Shown here: in pieces, positions 23,669-30,864 of the stretch
Position numbering within the stretch: the stretch's first letter is position 1
Layout: every line of letters begins with the position of its first letter
NCBI GenBank assembly: GCA_030448005.1
Contig: JAUJNT010000001.1
Location: 221,884-285,883 of the forward strand
Length of the DNA stretch: 64,000 nt
Direction: 5' to 3'
DNA from: Thermoleophilaceae bacterium
GTDB lineage: Bacteria > Actinomycetota > Thermoleophilia > Solirubrobacterales > Thermoleophilaceae
Made by a program: the position numbers and the translations under genes
Notes under the pieces: generated by a model
The model's input: the letters and a program-made list of their open reading frames with translations, nothing else
Told to the model about the DNA's origin: nothing
Databases searched by the model: none

Positions 23669-24802
23669 TCAGGGAGCGAGGATGCGCTCGTAGACGCGGT
23701 ACTTCTTCACGATGCGGCCGCCCATCCCCTCCATGCCGCGGTTCATGGCATCGTTGGTCTCGAGGATCCAGCCCATCTCGCCCCACTTCTGGGGCCGGAT
23801 CGCGGCCATGTCGAAGTGCTCGATGTAGAAGGCCGCCGCGACGCCCGTGTGCTGGTACTCCCTTTTCACGCCGAGGAAGCCGACCCGAACGCGATCCATG
23901 ATCTCCGCGCGGCGCAGGAAGTGCCACCAACCGAAGGGCAGCAGCCGCCCGTTCATCCGCTTCAGCACCTGGTTGATGTCGGGCACGGTGATCGCCACCC
24001 CCACGCTCTCACCCGTGTCGATTCGCTCGGCCACCATGAACCAGTGCTCGTCGAAGACCAGCTGCAGCTCGAGGGCGTAGTGGTCGAGGGTCTCCTTGGT
24101 GTAGGGCACGAAGCCCCAGTTGTCCTTCCAGGCCTCGTTGTAGGTCTCCCCGAAGAGATCGAGCTCCTTGCGCAACCGGCGGCGTGACATCTTGCGAATC
24201 CGGATCCCGTGCTCGGGCTCGAGCCTCTCAGCCATCTCCACGATGCCCGGCACGATCCTCTCGCGGTCCTCGATGTAGAGCTCCCACATCCACAGGTCCA
24301 TGGCCTTCTCCAGCCCGGCCGCCTCGCACAGGCGCCGGTAGTAGGGCGGGTGCCAGGGCTGCTTGATGAAGGGCTCACGGTCGAAGCCCTCGACCAGCAC
24401 GCCCGACTCGTCGTTGATCGTGAAGTCCATCGGCCCGACCATCCGGTCCCTGCCCCGCTCGCGCAGCCAGCCGGCGGCGGAGTCGAGCAGGGCGGGAAGG
24501 ACCTCCTCGTCGTCATCTGACTCGAGGAAGCCGAACATCCCCCAGCGGTTGCCGTGGTAGCGGTTGAAGGCGTGGTCGATCTGGGCGCTGATCCGCCCCA
24601 CCACCCGACCGTCCCGACGGGCCAGGAAGAGCTGCGCGTCGCCGTCCTTGAAGAAGGCGTTGAAGCGGCGGCTGAGGAACAGCCGCCGCTCGATGCGCAG
24701 CGGTGGAATCCACTCCTCCCGGGTAGAGTGAAGCCGGAAGGGCAGTTCGATGAACTCCCGTAGGTCGCCCCGCGCACCCACCGGTCTCACCTCGACGGAC
24801 AC
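23669..24802 (-). CDS. GNAT/YghO-like acyltransferase
   Basis: This 377-residue protein resembles YghO-type GNAT-superfamily proteins: N-terminal REFIELPFRLHSTREEWIPP, LFLARRDGRVVGRISAQIDH, WGMFGFLESDDDEEVL, MVGPMDFTINDESGVLVEGF, PPYYRRLCEAAGLEKAMDLW and a C-terminal VGFLGVKREYQHTGVAAAFY. Members of this group include the bacterial ceramide synthase that N-acylates the sphingoid precursor. The neighbour is an alpha-oxoamine synthase starting 20 bp away on the other strand, so ceramide-type lipid synthesis is a possible joint role. GTG 24802 follows TAGGGT by 8 nt; an ATG at 24829 would overlap the neighbour's start. Confidence 0.75.
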   Translation of the reverse strand: MSVEVRPVGARGDLREFIELPFRLHSTREEWIPPLRIERRLFLSRRFNAFFKDGDAQLFLARRDGRVVGRISAQIDHAFNRYHGNRWGMFGFLESDDDEEVLPALLDSAAGWLRERGRDRMVGPMDFTINDESGVLVEGFDREPFIKQPWHPPYYRRLCEAAGLEKAMDLWMWELYIEDRERIVPGIVEMAERLEPEHGIRIRKMSRRRLRKELDLFGETYNEAWKDNWGFVPYTKETLDHYALELQLVFDEHWFMVAERIDTGESVGVAITVPDINQVLKRMNGRLLPFGWWHFLRRAEIMDRVRVGFLGVKREYQHTGVAAAFYIEHFDMAAIRPQKWGEMGWILETNDAMNRGMEGMGGRIVKKYRVYERILAP

Positions 24803-24821
24803 GGCCGAAGACCCTAGTTCA

Positions 24822-26090
24822 ATGCCCATCCAGACCGACCTCTTCGAGAAGGCCCGCGCCCACGAGCGCCTCGAGCAGCTGAGCGCGGCCCGCGAGCACG
24901 ACCTCCTGCCCTACTTCAGGGAGGTCCAGGGCGAGCCCGGGCCGGTGGTGGCGATGGAGGGGCGCGAGCGGATCACGCTCGGCTCGAACAACTACCTCGG
25001 CCTGACCACCCATCCGGCCGTCAAGGCGGCCGCCCGCGACGCGCTCGATGCCTATGGCACAGGGTTGACCGGCTCCCGCTTCATGAACGGCACCACGCCG
25101 CTGCACCTGGAGCTCGAGCGGGAGATCGCCGAGTGGGTGGGCACCGAGGACGCGCTCGTCTTCACCACCGGCTACCAGGCAAACGTGGGGTGCATCGCGA
25201 CGCTGCTCGACGTGGGCGACACCGTGATCTGCGACTCCGGCGACCACGCCTCGATCCTCGACGCCGTCATGATGTCCCGCGCCCGCATCCGCCCGTTTCG
25301 CCACAACCGGCTCGACAAGCTGGCCAAGATGCTCGAGCGGGCGGCAGACGACGGTGGCGGCGTGCTGGTGGTGGTGGACGGCGTCTTCTCGATGGAGGGC
25401 GACCTCTCACCGCTGCCCGACGTGGTCGCGCTCTGCCGCGAGCACGGCGCGCGGCTCATGGTGGACGAGGCACACGGGGTCGGGGTGCTCGGCCGCGAGG
25501 GCACCGGCGCATGCGAGGCCTACGGGGTGGCCCGGGAGGTCGACCTGCGGATGGGGACCTTCTCGAAGTCGCTCGCATCCTGTGGCGGCTTCATCGCCGG
25601 CCCCGCCGAGGTGATCGACTTCCTGCGCGTGCAGGCACGGGCGTTCATGTTCACCGCCTCCGCCGTGCCCGCGGCCGTCGGGGCCGCGCTGGGCGCGCTC
25701 AGGGTCATCCGCTCCGAGGAGGGCCGCGCGCTCATTGCGAGGGTGCTCGAGAACGCCCGCTACCTGCAGCGCGGGCTGGCGGAGCTCGGCTTCGAGGTGG
25801 TGCAGCCCACGAGCATGCCGGACGGATCGGATCTGCTCACTCCCATCGTGCCGGTGCTGATCGGCGACGACTGGAGGGCGGTCCTCTTCTGGAAGGGCCT
25901 GTACGACGAGGGGGTCTACGCCAACGTGGCGCTCTACCCTGCGGTGCAGCCCGGCGCGGCGCTGCTGCGCACCAGCGTGATGGCCACCCACGAGCGCCAC
26001 CATCTGGACCGCGCGCTCGCCGCCTTCGAGCGCGCGCGAGACCGGCTGCCCGAGGATCCCGCAGCCGTGACCCCCGCCGCCTCGCGCTGA
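24822..26090 (+). CDS. Alpha-oxoamine synthase, serine palmitoyltransferase-like
   Basis: This 422-residue PLP enzyme condenses an amino acid with an acyl-CoA. It has the family pattern TLGSNNYLGLTTHPAVKAA, GTGLTGSRFMNGTTPLHLEL, VFTTGYQANVGCIATLL, MVDEAHGVGVLGREGTGACE, and the PLP-lysine motif GTFSKSLASCGGF, ending YDEGVYANVALYPAVQPG. TGYQAN and the C-terminal GVYANVALYPAV are closer to serine palmitoyltransferases than to BioF or Kbl as I recall those families. No biotin genes are nearby. The divergent YghO-like acyltransferase supports a sphingolipid role, but 8-amino-7-oxononanoate or 2-amino-3-ketobutyrate synthesis cannot be excluded. Confidence 0.82.
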   Translation: MPIQTDLFEKARAHERLEQLSAAREHDLLPYFREVQGEPGPVVAMEGRERITLGSNNYLGLTTHPAVKAAARDALDAYGTGLTGSRFMNGTTPLHLELEREIAEWVGTEDALVFTTGYQANVGCIATLLDVGDTVICDSGDHASILDAVMMSRARIRPFRHNRLDKLAKMLERAADDGGGVLVVVDGVFSMEGDLSPLPDVVALCREHGARLMVDEAHGVGVLGREGTGACEAYGVAREVDLRMGTFSKSLASCGGFIAGPAEVIDFLRVQARAFMFTASAVPAAVGAALGALRVIRSEEGRALIARVLENARYLQRGLAELGFEVVQPTSMPDGSDLLTPIVPVLIGDDWRAVLFWKGLYDEGVYANVALYPAVQPGAALLRTSVMATHERHHLDRALAAFERARDRLPEDPAAVTPAASR

Positions 26091-26124
26091 GGAGCGGCTG
26101 CCACCTGCCGGTTGATGAGGCTGG

Positions 26125-26361
26125 TCATCCGGCGGTGGCCTGATGGGCTCGCAGGTCGAGCAGGTCGATCACGTCGGACGTTCGCATGAAGGGATCCGCC
26201 ACCGTGTCTCCGTACCTGAGCGACCGCGCCACCGCGAGCTCGCCGTCCACGAACCCGAGCAGGGCAGCCCCGCCCGGAACGTCGCTCTCGTCGAGCGCGG
26301 CCAGCCGCGCGATCGCCCCGGCGTCCTCTTCCCGTGCATCCCGGATCGTGATCTCGCTCAT
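26125..26361 (-). CDS. Short GNAT-like N-terminal domain protein
   Basis: This 78-residue protein begins ITIRDAREEDAGAIARLAAL, the first strand and helix of a GNAT fold, followed by LLGFVDGELAVARSLRYGD and VADPFMRTSDVIDLLDLRAH. It ends before the acetyl-CoA loop, so it is not a working acetyltransferase. Such half-GNAT proteins recur in Thermoleophilia. It is divergent from the CGNR regulator and shares its operator region. Confidence 0.65.
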   Translation of the reverse strand: MSEITIRDAREEDAGAIARLAALDESDVPGGAALLGFVDGELAVARSLRYGDTVADPFMRTSDVIDLLDLRAHQATAG

Positions 26362-26407
26362 GTGCCCTCCCCTGGGGCGGCCGGCCTCTGCTAACCGCCT
26401 TTCGTAG

Positions 26408-26451
26408 TTTGCTGGTTTTCAGGATATCACCCGCAAACTGCATTTGCCAGT
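26408..26451. promoter_or_regulatory. Candidate CGNR-regulator operator
   Basis: Within an unusually AT-rich stretch, ACCCGCAAA (26429-26437) and TTTGCCAGT (26443-26451) form an inverted repeat with a 5-nt spacer (7 of 9 pairs), and a third half-site TTTGCTGGT lies at 26408-26416. It sits between the divergent half-GNAT gene (start 26361) and the CGNR gene (start 26535), the usual position for an autoregulatory operator. Confidence 0.45.
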
Positions 26452-26534
26452 TACGATCAATGATACCCTCCATAAGCGATGCTGTTCTCCGGCCACTTAC
26501 CTTCGCCCGAACTGCGCGGGAACGGGAGGCACGG

Positions 26535-27098
26535 GTGATTCCGGAGGCCGCCCCCGAGAAGCGCGCGCCCGAGCCGCTTCGGGTCGTGCAGCAGTTCGTG
26601 AACAGCGCGGATCTCGAGGAGGGGAAGGACGATCTGGATACACCGGCGGCGCTGGGCGAGTGGCTCTCTGCCCGTGACCTGCTCGAGGCGGGGGCAGAGG
26701 TATCGCCCGTCGACCACCGCCGGGCCCTGGAGGTACGGGAGGGCCTGCGTGGCGTGCTGCTCACCCACAACGGCGGCGCGCCCGACCCCGAGGCGGTGGA
26801 GCGCCTCGAGCGCGCCGCCTCTCACACCTCCCTGCGGCCGAGCTTTCCCGCCGGCGAGCCACCGCGGCTGATACCGGCCTGCCACGGCGTGAGCGGCGTT
26901 CTTGCCCGGCTGCTCGGAGTGGTGGCAGCCTCGGCGGCCGACGGCACCTGGGAGCGCCTGAAGGCCTGCGCGGACGACGAGTGCCGCTGGGCATTCTACG
27001 ACCATTCCAAGAACCGCTCGGGCCGGTGGTGCTCGATGGCCACCTGCGGTAATCAGCAGAAGGCCCGCAGCTACCGCGCCCGTCGCCGCGAGGGTTAG
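26535..27098 (+). CDS. CGNR zinc-finger transcriptional regulator
   Basis: This 187-residue protein has the N-terminal ABATE-type domain (VVQQFVNSADLEEGKDDL, LGEWLSARDLLEAGAEV) and the C-terminal CGNR zinc finger: CADDECRWAFYDHSKNRSG and WCSMATCGNQQKARSYRARR, with four Cys and the CGN-R motif. CGNR proteins bind DNA and stress or metabolite ligands. The GTG at 26535 was chosen because GGGAGG is 5 nt upstream; an in-frame ATG at 26460 would add 25 residues. Confidence 0.88.
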   Translation: MIPEAAPEKRAPEPLRVVQQFVNSADLEEGKDDLDTPAALGEWLSARDLLEAGAEVSPVDHRRALEVREGLRGVLLTHNGGAPDPEAVERLERAASHTSLRPSFPAGEPPRLIPACHGVSGVLARLLGVVAASAADGTWERLKACADDECRWAFYDHSKNRSGRWCSMATCGNQQKARSYRARRREG

Positions 27099-27323
27099 GA
27101 CGTTCGGCCACCAGCTCCGGTTCGCCGAAAGGGGGAACTCGGAGGTCCCGCCGAAAACCGCGCTCTTAGCGGGGGGACCCGCCCGCCGGCGGTTGACGTC
27201 GGGTGGGAGCTCAGCTTTATTTCACCGGGATCCGGTGGACGCGAGGGGGCGCTCTCGAGGCGCCGGAGGCCGGGGGGACTTGGCACTGCTTTCAATACCG
27301 CGCTGGCGCGCGGGGAGGTCTTC

Positions 27324-27842
27324 ATGGGCGAAGTGGTTGGATCTGATGCTGGACAGCAGCGCTCCCGGGCGTTGAACCGCGCCAACCGGGTGCGTCTCGC
27401 GCGAGCGGAGATGAAGCGGCGGATTTGCGCAGGAGCCCTCAGCGCCGCGGACGTGATCCGCGAATGCCCGTGGCAGGCCCAGAACATGTCGGTCAGCGAC
27501 GTGCTGAGGAGCCAGCGACGGTGGGGTGCCGCCCGCTGCCGACGGCTGCTGATGTCGATTGGCATCCCCGAGGACAAGACGGTCGGCACGCTCACCGAGC
27601 GCCAGCGCGCGGCCCTCGTGAGGATGCTGGGCGGCACCCCCGGGGAGGGCGGCACGCCCCGCCAGAGCGGCACGCCCGGCGAGGGCGGCACGCCTCGTGA
27701 GAGCGGCACGTCTGCGCAGGACAGCACGCCCCGCCAGAGCGGCAGGCCTGCCAAGGGCGGCACGCCCGGCGATGGCGCCGCGCGCGACCAGCCAGACTCT
27801 CCTAGACGCGATACCCGCGAACGCGTGCTGTCCCCGGCCTAA
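27324..27842 (+). CDS. Actinobacterial IHF-like H2TH protein with repeat tail
   Basis: Residues about 15-103 match the actinobacterial integration host factor: ALNRANRVRLARAEMKRRI, SAADVIRECPWQAQNMSVSD, LRSQRRWGAARCRRLLMSIG, KTVGTLTERQRAALVRML, an S13-like helix-two-turn-helix DNA-binding fold. Normal mIHF/sIHF ends there at about 105 residues. Here a 69-residue tail follows, made of eight six-residue units of GTPxxx type (27633-27776) and a charged end. GGGGAGG precedes the ATG by 5 nt. It probably bends DNA in the nucleoid; the tail may add nonspecific contacts. Confidence 0.85.
   Translation: MGEVVGSDAGQQRSRALNRANRVRLARAEMKRRICAGALSAADVIRECPWQAQNMSVSDVLRSQRRWGAARCRRLLMSIGIPEDKTVGTLTERQRAALVRMLGGTPGEGGTPRQSGTPGEGGTPRESGTSAQDSTPRQSGRPAKGGTPGDGAARDQPDSPRRDTRERVLSPA
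27633..27776 (+). repeat. Eight tandem 18-bp coding repeats in the IHF-like gene
   Basis: Eight consecutive 18-bp units with consensus GGCACGCCCsGCsAGrGC encode GTPGEG, GTPRQS, GTPGEG, GTPRES, GTSAQD, STPRQS, GRPAKG and GTPGDG. Even and odd units alternate in sequence, suggesting expansion in 36-bp steps. Confidence 0.85.
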
Positions 27843-27847
27843 TCATG

Positions 27848-27878
27848 GCCCTGGCCGGGGCCCGCCCCCGGCCAGGGC
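27848..27878. terminator. Bidirectional terminator hairpin
   Basis: GCCCTGGCCGGGG (27848-27860) and CCCCGGCCAGGGC (27866-27878) form a perfect 13-bp stem with a 5-nt loop exactly between the convergent IHF-like and VOC genes. Confidence 0.75.
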
Positions 27879-28315
27879 TACTCGTCGGGTGTGAGGCCCG
27901 CGGACGCGGTGGCCAGCTCGACGATGTGTCCGTCGGGATCGCGCAGGTAGATCGACTTGGAGAGCTCCCGGTCGAGGACCTCCGTGCAGGCCGCGCCCTG
28001 GGCGCTCAGGTAGTCCCTCCAGGCACGCAGCTCCTCCTCGGTCTCCACCGCCAGGGCGAAGTGGTGGGTCGAACCGGTCCCGACGGTGCCCTTGTCGAGC
28101 TGAGGGTACTCGAGGCACGTGACGAGCGTGCCGGCGTTGCCCTCCTCGTCCCCGAAGATGAGGTGACGGGCCTCGTCGTCGTCGTCGTTGACCGTCTGCT
28201 TGACCATGCGCATGCCGAGCAGGTTGCGGTAGAAGGCCGTCGAGCGTTCGAGGCTCTCGCAGATGAGGGTGATGTGATGGATGCCGGCTATTCGTAGCCG
28301 TCGGGGCTCGTCCAT
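27878..28315 (-). CDS. VOC-family (glyoxalase/dioxygenase fold) protein
   Basis: This 145-residue protein has the vicinal oxygen chelate fold: IAGIHHITLICESLERSTAF with the first metal His pair, NLLGMRMVKQTVNDDDDEA, GTGSTHHFALAVETEEEL with the second His, and SIYLRDPDGHIVELAT with the Glu ligand. The arrangement resembles ring-cleaving dioxygenases and glyoxalase-like proteins; the substrate is unknown. It follows the small membrane-protein operon on the same strand. Confidence 0.88.
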   Translation of the reverse strand: MDEPRRLRIAGIHHITLICESLERSTAFYRNLLGMRMVKQTVNDDDDEARHLIFGDEEGNAGTLVTCLEYPQLDKGTVGTGSTHHFALAVETEEELRAWRDYLSAQGAACTEVLDRELSKSIYLRDPDGHIVELATASAGLTPDE

Positions 28316-28342
28316 GCGTGCAGGGTAGTCGCAGGTATCCCC

Positions 28343-28879
28343 TTACCGGAAGGACAGACCGCCGGACCGGCGCCTGAAGAGCTCGCGCAACCCGAGAAAC
28401 GAGGCGGCGAACGCGAGGGCTCCCGCCAGGAGCAGAGGGCCGAGCGTGCCGAGCCCCGCGCCGAGCCCCAGGAGCACGATCACGACGATCGCGACGGCGC
28501 CGGAGAGGAGCGTCGTGTGGGAGCGAAAGCCCGCCACGTGCTCGCGGACCGCAAGCTCGAGCCCGGCGATCGACGCGATGGCAAGACCCGCGGCGATCTT
28601 GGCGTTGCCATTCCTCCCCCCCTCGGAGAGAAAGCCCCAGACCATGAGCACGATGCCGGCGAAGGTGACCAGCTCCGTGAGCGGGAAGGCGCCCCACAGG
28701 GCTTGTGGGCGCTCCTGCGCCGACGGGCGGCGCGGGTGCGCGGCCCTCGCGGGGGTGGCGTCCTGCCTCGCCAGCCGTGCGCGCTCACGCGGGACGGCGT
28801 CACGCTCGGCGCGGCCGGCGCCCGAGCCACCCTCGCCGCGGTCTCCGCCGTGTGTGCGCTTGCGGCTACGCCGCCCCAT
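28343..28879 (-). CDS. Four-helix membrane protein, conserved in related actinobacteria
   Basis: This 178-residue protein begins MGRRSRKR with a charged, disordered 60-residue N-terminus and then four hydrophobic helices (LVTFAGIVLMVWGFL, IAAGLAIASIAGLELAV, LLSGAVAIVVIVLLGLG, LLAGALAFAASFLGL). Similar short proteins with this N-terminal RRSRKR start are, to my knowledge, common in Solirubrobacterales and have no assigned function. Its ATG overlaps the stop of the upstream gene (ATGA). Confidence 0.65.
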   Translation of the reverse strand: MGRRSRKRTHGGDRGEGGSGAGRAERDAVPRERARLARQDATPARAAHPRRPSAQERPQALWGAFPLTELVTFAGIVLMVWGFLSEGGRNGNAKIAAGLAIASIAGLELAVREHVAGFRSHTTLLSGAVAIVVIVLLGLGAGLGTLGPLLLAGALAFAASFLGLRELFRRRSGGLSFR

Positions 28880-29427
28880 CAGGTCGCCGGTTCCGGGTCA
28901 CCGCGTGCGCGGCGACCCTGGGCTAAGGGGCAACCGGACGAGATCAGTACCCGCCACCAGTTCATGAGCATGCCGAGGAGCCCCCACCGCGGTCTGACGT
29001 GCCAGTGCCTGCAGCCGGGCTCGCCGATGTCCTCATTGCCGATACGGACCCACTTGTGCCTCTCCGGCTCGAGCAGCATCTCCTCGATGCGGCGCCTGTT
29101 TCGCTCCTCGAGGTAGGTGCGGTCGCTCAGGCTACGGCGCGCGTGGTCCACGCGCTCCACGAGGTCGTCACGCAGCCCCTCGAGCTCCTCCAGCGACAGC
29201 AGGCGCGGCCCGCCGCGGCCGGGAACCGAGAGCTCGAGGCCCTTGCGCGGCCAGCTGGACGCGAAGAGGCAGGCGAGCTCTGACTCCAGCCGCTCGACCT
29301 GTCCGAGCAGCGAACGGCGCCCGTGCCGCTCATCAGGCGGCGCTCCCTGGATCGCCGGCCGCGGCTCGAGAGGCGGCCCGAGCGCCTTTCCCGCCACCGC
29401 TGTGCTTTGCTCGAGTACGTCGCGCAC
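28879..29427 (-). CDS. Conserved hypothetical protein with C-terminal W-rich motif
   Basis: This 182-residue soluble protein has a charged coiled-coil-like middle (LEELEGLRDDLVERVDHARR) and a C-terminal segment with Cys, His and Trp residues: GEPGCRHWHVRPRWGLLGML followed by NWWRVLISSGCPLA. The Cys/His/Trp cluster looks like a conserved functional end, but the family is not recognised. It starts at a GTG with AGGAGAGG upstream and is translationally coupled to the membrane protein gene that follows. Confidence 0.65.
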   Translation of the reverse strand: MRDVLEQSTAVAGKALGPPLEPRPAIQGAPPDERHGRRSLLGQVERLESELACLFASSWPRKGLELSVPGRGGPRLLSLEELEGLRDDLVERVDHARRSLSDRTYLEERNRRRIEEMLLEPERHKWVRIGNEDIGEPGCRHWHVRPRWGLLGMLMNWWRVLISSGCPLAQGRRARGDPEPAT

Positions 29428-29457
29428 GGGGCCTCTCCTAGGTCGACGGGTGTCACT

Positions 29458-30123
29458 CTACCAGCGCTCGGACGGCAGCTCGCCGGGCAAGCCGACGGTG
29501 TCCGCCACCGTCCAGAGCGCCTCCTCGACGCTGATCTGCGTCACCCCCTTGACCTGCACGGCGGCGATCGCGATCCGCCTCGTGCTCGGGCCCACGCACC
29601 GGTCGGCCGCCACCTCGCCGCCCAGCATCGCAAGCGCACGGTGAGCGTCGGAGAGGACGATCTGTCCGCCCGCGAGCGGGCGGCCAGAGCCGCCCAGGGG
29701 CTCGGCGTCGCGGGCGAGCCGCAGCCCGAGCGGGCCCTCGAGCAGATCCCCGTCGAACGCCGTGAGGGCGACGCCGGTCTCGAGCGTGGCGATCGTGATG
29801 GCATCGTCGAGCAGATTCCGGCTCGGGAGGCCTCCCCGGATGAGGCGATCGAGGGCGATCCGCTCGATCGGCGTGCGCACCGTGTCGGGGTCGATGCCCA
29901 CCTGGCGCCAGAACACGCGGTAGGCCGACGGCACCGGGTCCTGTCGCATGTGCACCACATGACCGCCGCTCAGGCGGCCCGCCAGTGCGCCCAGGCGCCG
30001 ACGCACCGGCTCCGGGCTGGGCCCCGGTTGGGCCGAGAGCGCGAGGTACTGGAGCCCGAGGTGCGGGAAGTCCTCGGAGAGCTCCCGTGCGACCCAGCCG
30101 AGCTCGGGGGCCGGGTCGCCCAC
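29458..30123 (-). CDS. B3/B4 (PheT-like) tRNA-editing-domain protein
   Basis: This 221-residue protein matches stand-alone B3/B4 domains related to the editing domain of phenylalanyl-tRNA synthetase beta: AYRVFWRQVGIDPDTVRTP, PIERIALDRLIRGG, NLLDDAITIATLETGVALTA, FDGDLLEGPLGLRLARDAE, and VLSDAHRALAMLG. Such free-standing proteins may hydrolyse mischarged tRNA or bind amino-acid derivatives. It begins with GTG at 30123, 3 bp after the thioredoxin-like gene. Confidence 0.82.
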   Translation of the reverse strand: MGDPAPELGWVARELSEDFPHLGLQYLALSAQPGPSPEPVRRRLGALAGRLSGGHVVHMRQDPVPSAYRVFWRQVGIDPDTVRTPIERIALDRLIRGGLPSRNLLDDAITIATLETGVALTAFDGDLLEGPLGLRLARDAEPLGGSGRPLAGGQIVLSDAHRALAMLGGEVAADRCVGPSTRRIAIAAVQVKGVTQISVEEALWTVADTVGLPGELPSERW

Positions 30124-30126
30124 TTC

Positions 30127-30864
30127 TCAGCGGCGCGCGAGCTCGCGCACGCGCTCGCGCAGCCCGTCCTCGGAGATCGGCCCGAGCACGCTCTCGGTCA
30201 CCCTCCCGCCCTTCGCGGCGAACACCGTGGTCGGGCATCCGCCCACCCCATAGAGGTTCACCACGGCGCCGTCGGAGGTGTGGGCCACAGGCATCGTCCA
30301 CTTCCGGCGTCGCACGATCGCCGCCACCTCGGCGCGCTCCTCGTCGGTGAAGTAGACGACGGCGAAGTTCACCCCCGGAAACTCGCCCTTCATGCGCTCG
30401 ACCCGGTCGACCTGCGGGTTGCAGTCGGCGCCCTTGTCGAAGACGAAGGTGAGCACGAGCGGTCGCCGGCGCGCCTCGCAGACGTTGAAGATCTCCTCGC
30501 TTCGCAGCTCGCAGGCCGGCACCGGGCCGGCCTGCTCGTTGCACTCGCCTGCCTTCTGGCAGACGTTGGCGTCGCCCTCCTTGTCACCGGTGGCAAGCGG
30601 CGCCGCGAAGTCCGGCACGATCTCTCCCCGCTGCACGCCGCGCAGGCCCTCTCCCGTGTTCGGGATCGCGGTGGTCAGCAGGAGGACGCCGACGCCCATC
30701 AGCATCACGATCCCCACCACCCAGGCATAGCGGTTGCCCTGCCGCCTGACCTCCGGGCGCCTTGGCGGGGCGTCCGGCTCGGGGCGGAGAAGGTCCTCCT
30801 CCTCGAGGCGCTCGGCGGCGCTGCGCCGCCCTTCCCCGAGACCCTCGAAGCGATCCTCAGGCAT
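30127..30864 (-). CDS. Membrane-anchored thioredoxin-fold protein
   Basis: This 245-residue protein has one transmembrane anchor (YAWVVGIVMLMGVGVLLLTT, residues about 46-65) and an exported thioredoxin-fold domain. It starts with the redoxin strand GEIVPDFAAPLA; the position of the active site reads FDKGADCNPQVDRVE, a single Cys rather than CxxC, and the cis-Pro loop is VGGCPTTVF with an extra Cys. An insertion with four Cys (VCQKAGECNEQ, PACELRS, FNVCEA) follows the first strand. It therefore may act as a one-Cys or unusual disulfide protein. It overlaps the MMPL gene by 8 bp. Confidence 0.75.
   Translation of the reverse strand: MPEDRFEGLGEGRRSAAERLEEEDLLRPEPDAPPRRPEVRRQGNRYAWVVGIVMLMGVGVLLLTTAIPNTGEGLRGVQRGEIVPDFAAPLATGDKEGDANVCQKAGECNEQAGPVPACELRSEEIFNVCEARRRPLVLTFVFDKGADCNPQVDRVERMKGEFPGVNFAVVYFTDEERAEVAAIVRRRKWTMPVAHTSDGAVVNLYGVGGCPTTVFAAKGGRVTESVLGPISEDGLRERVRELARR

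Noticed and set aside
27099-27323. Possible riboswitch before the IHF-like gene
   Set aside because: The 225 bp contain GC-rich pairings but I could not match a known riboswitch core; a covariance search would be decisive.
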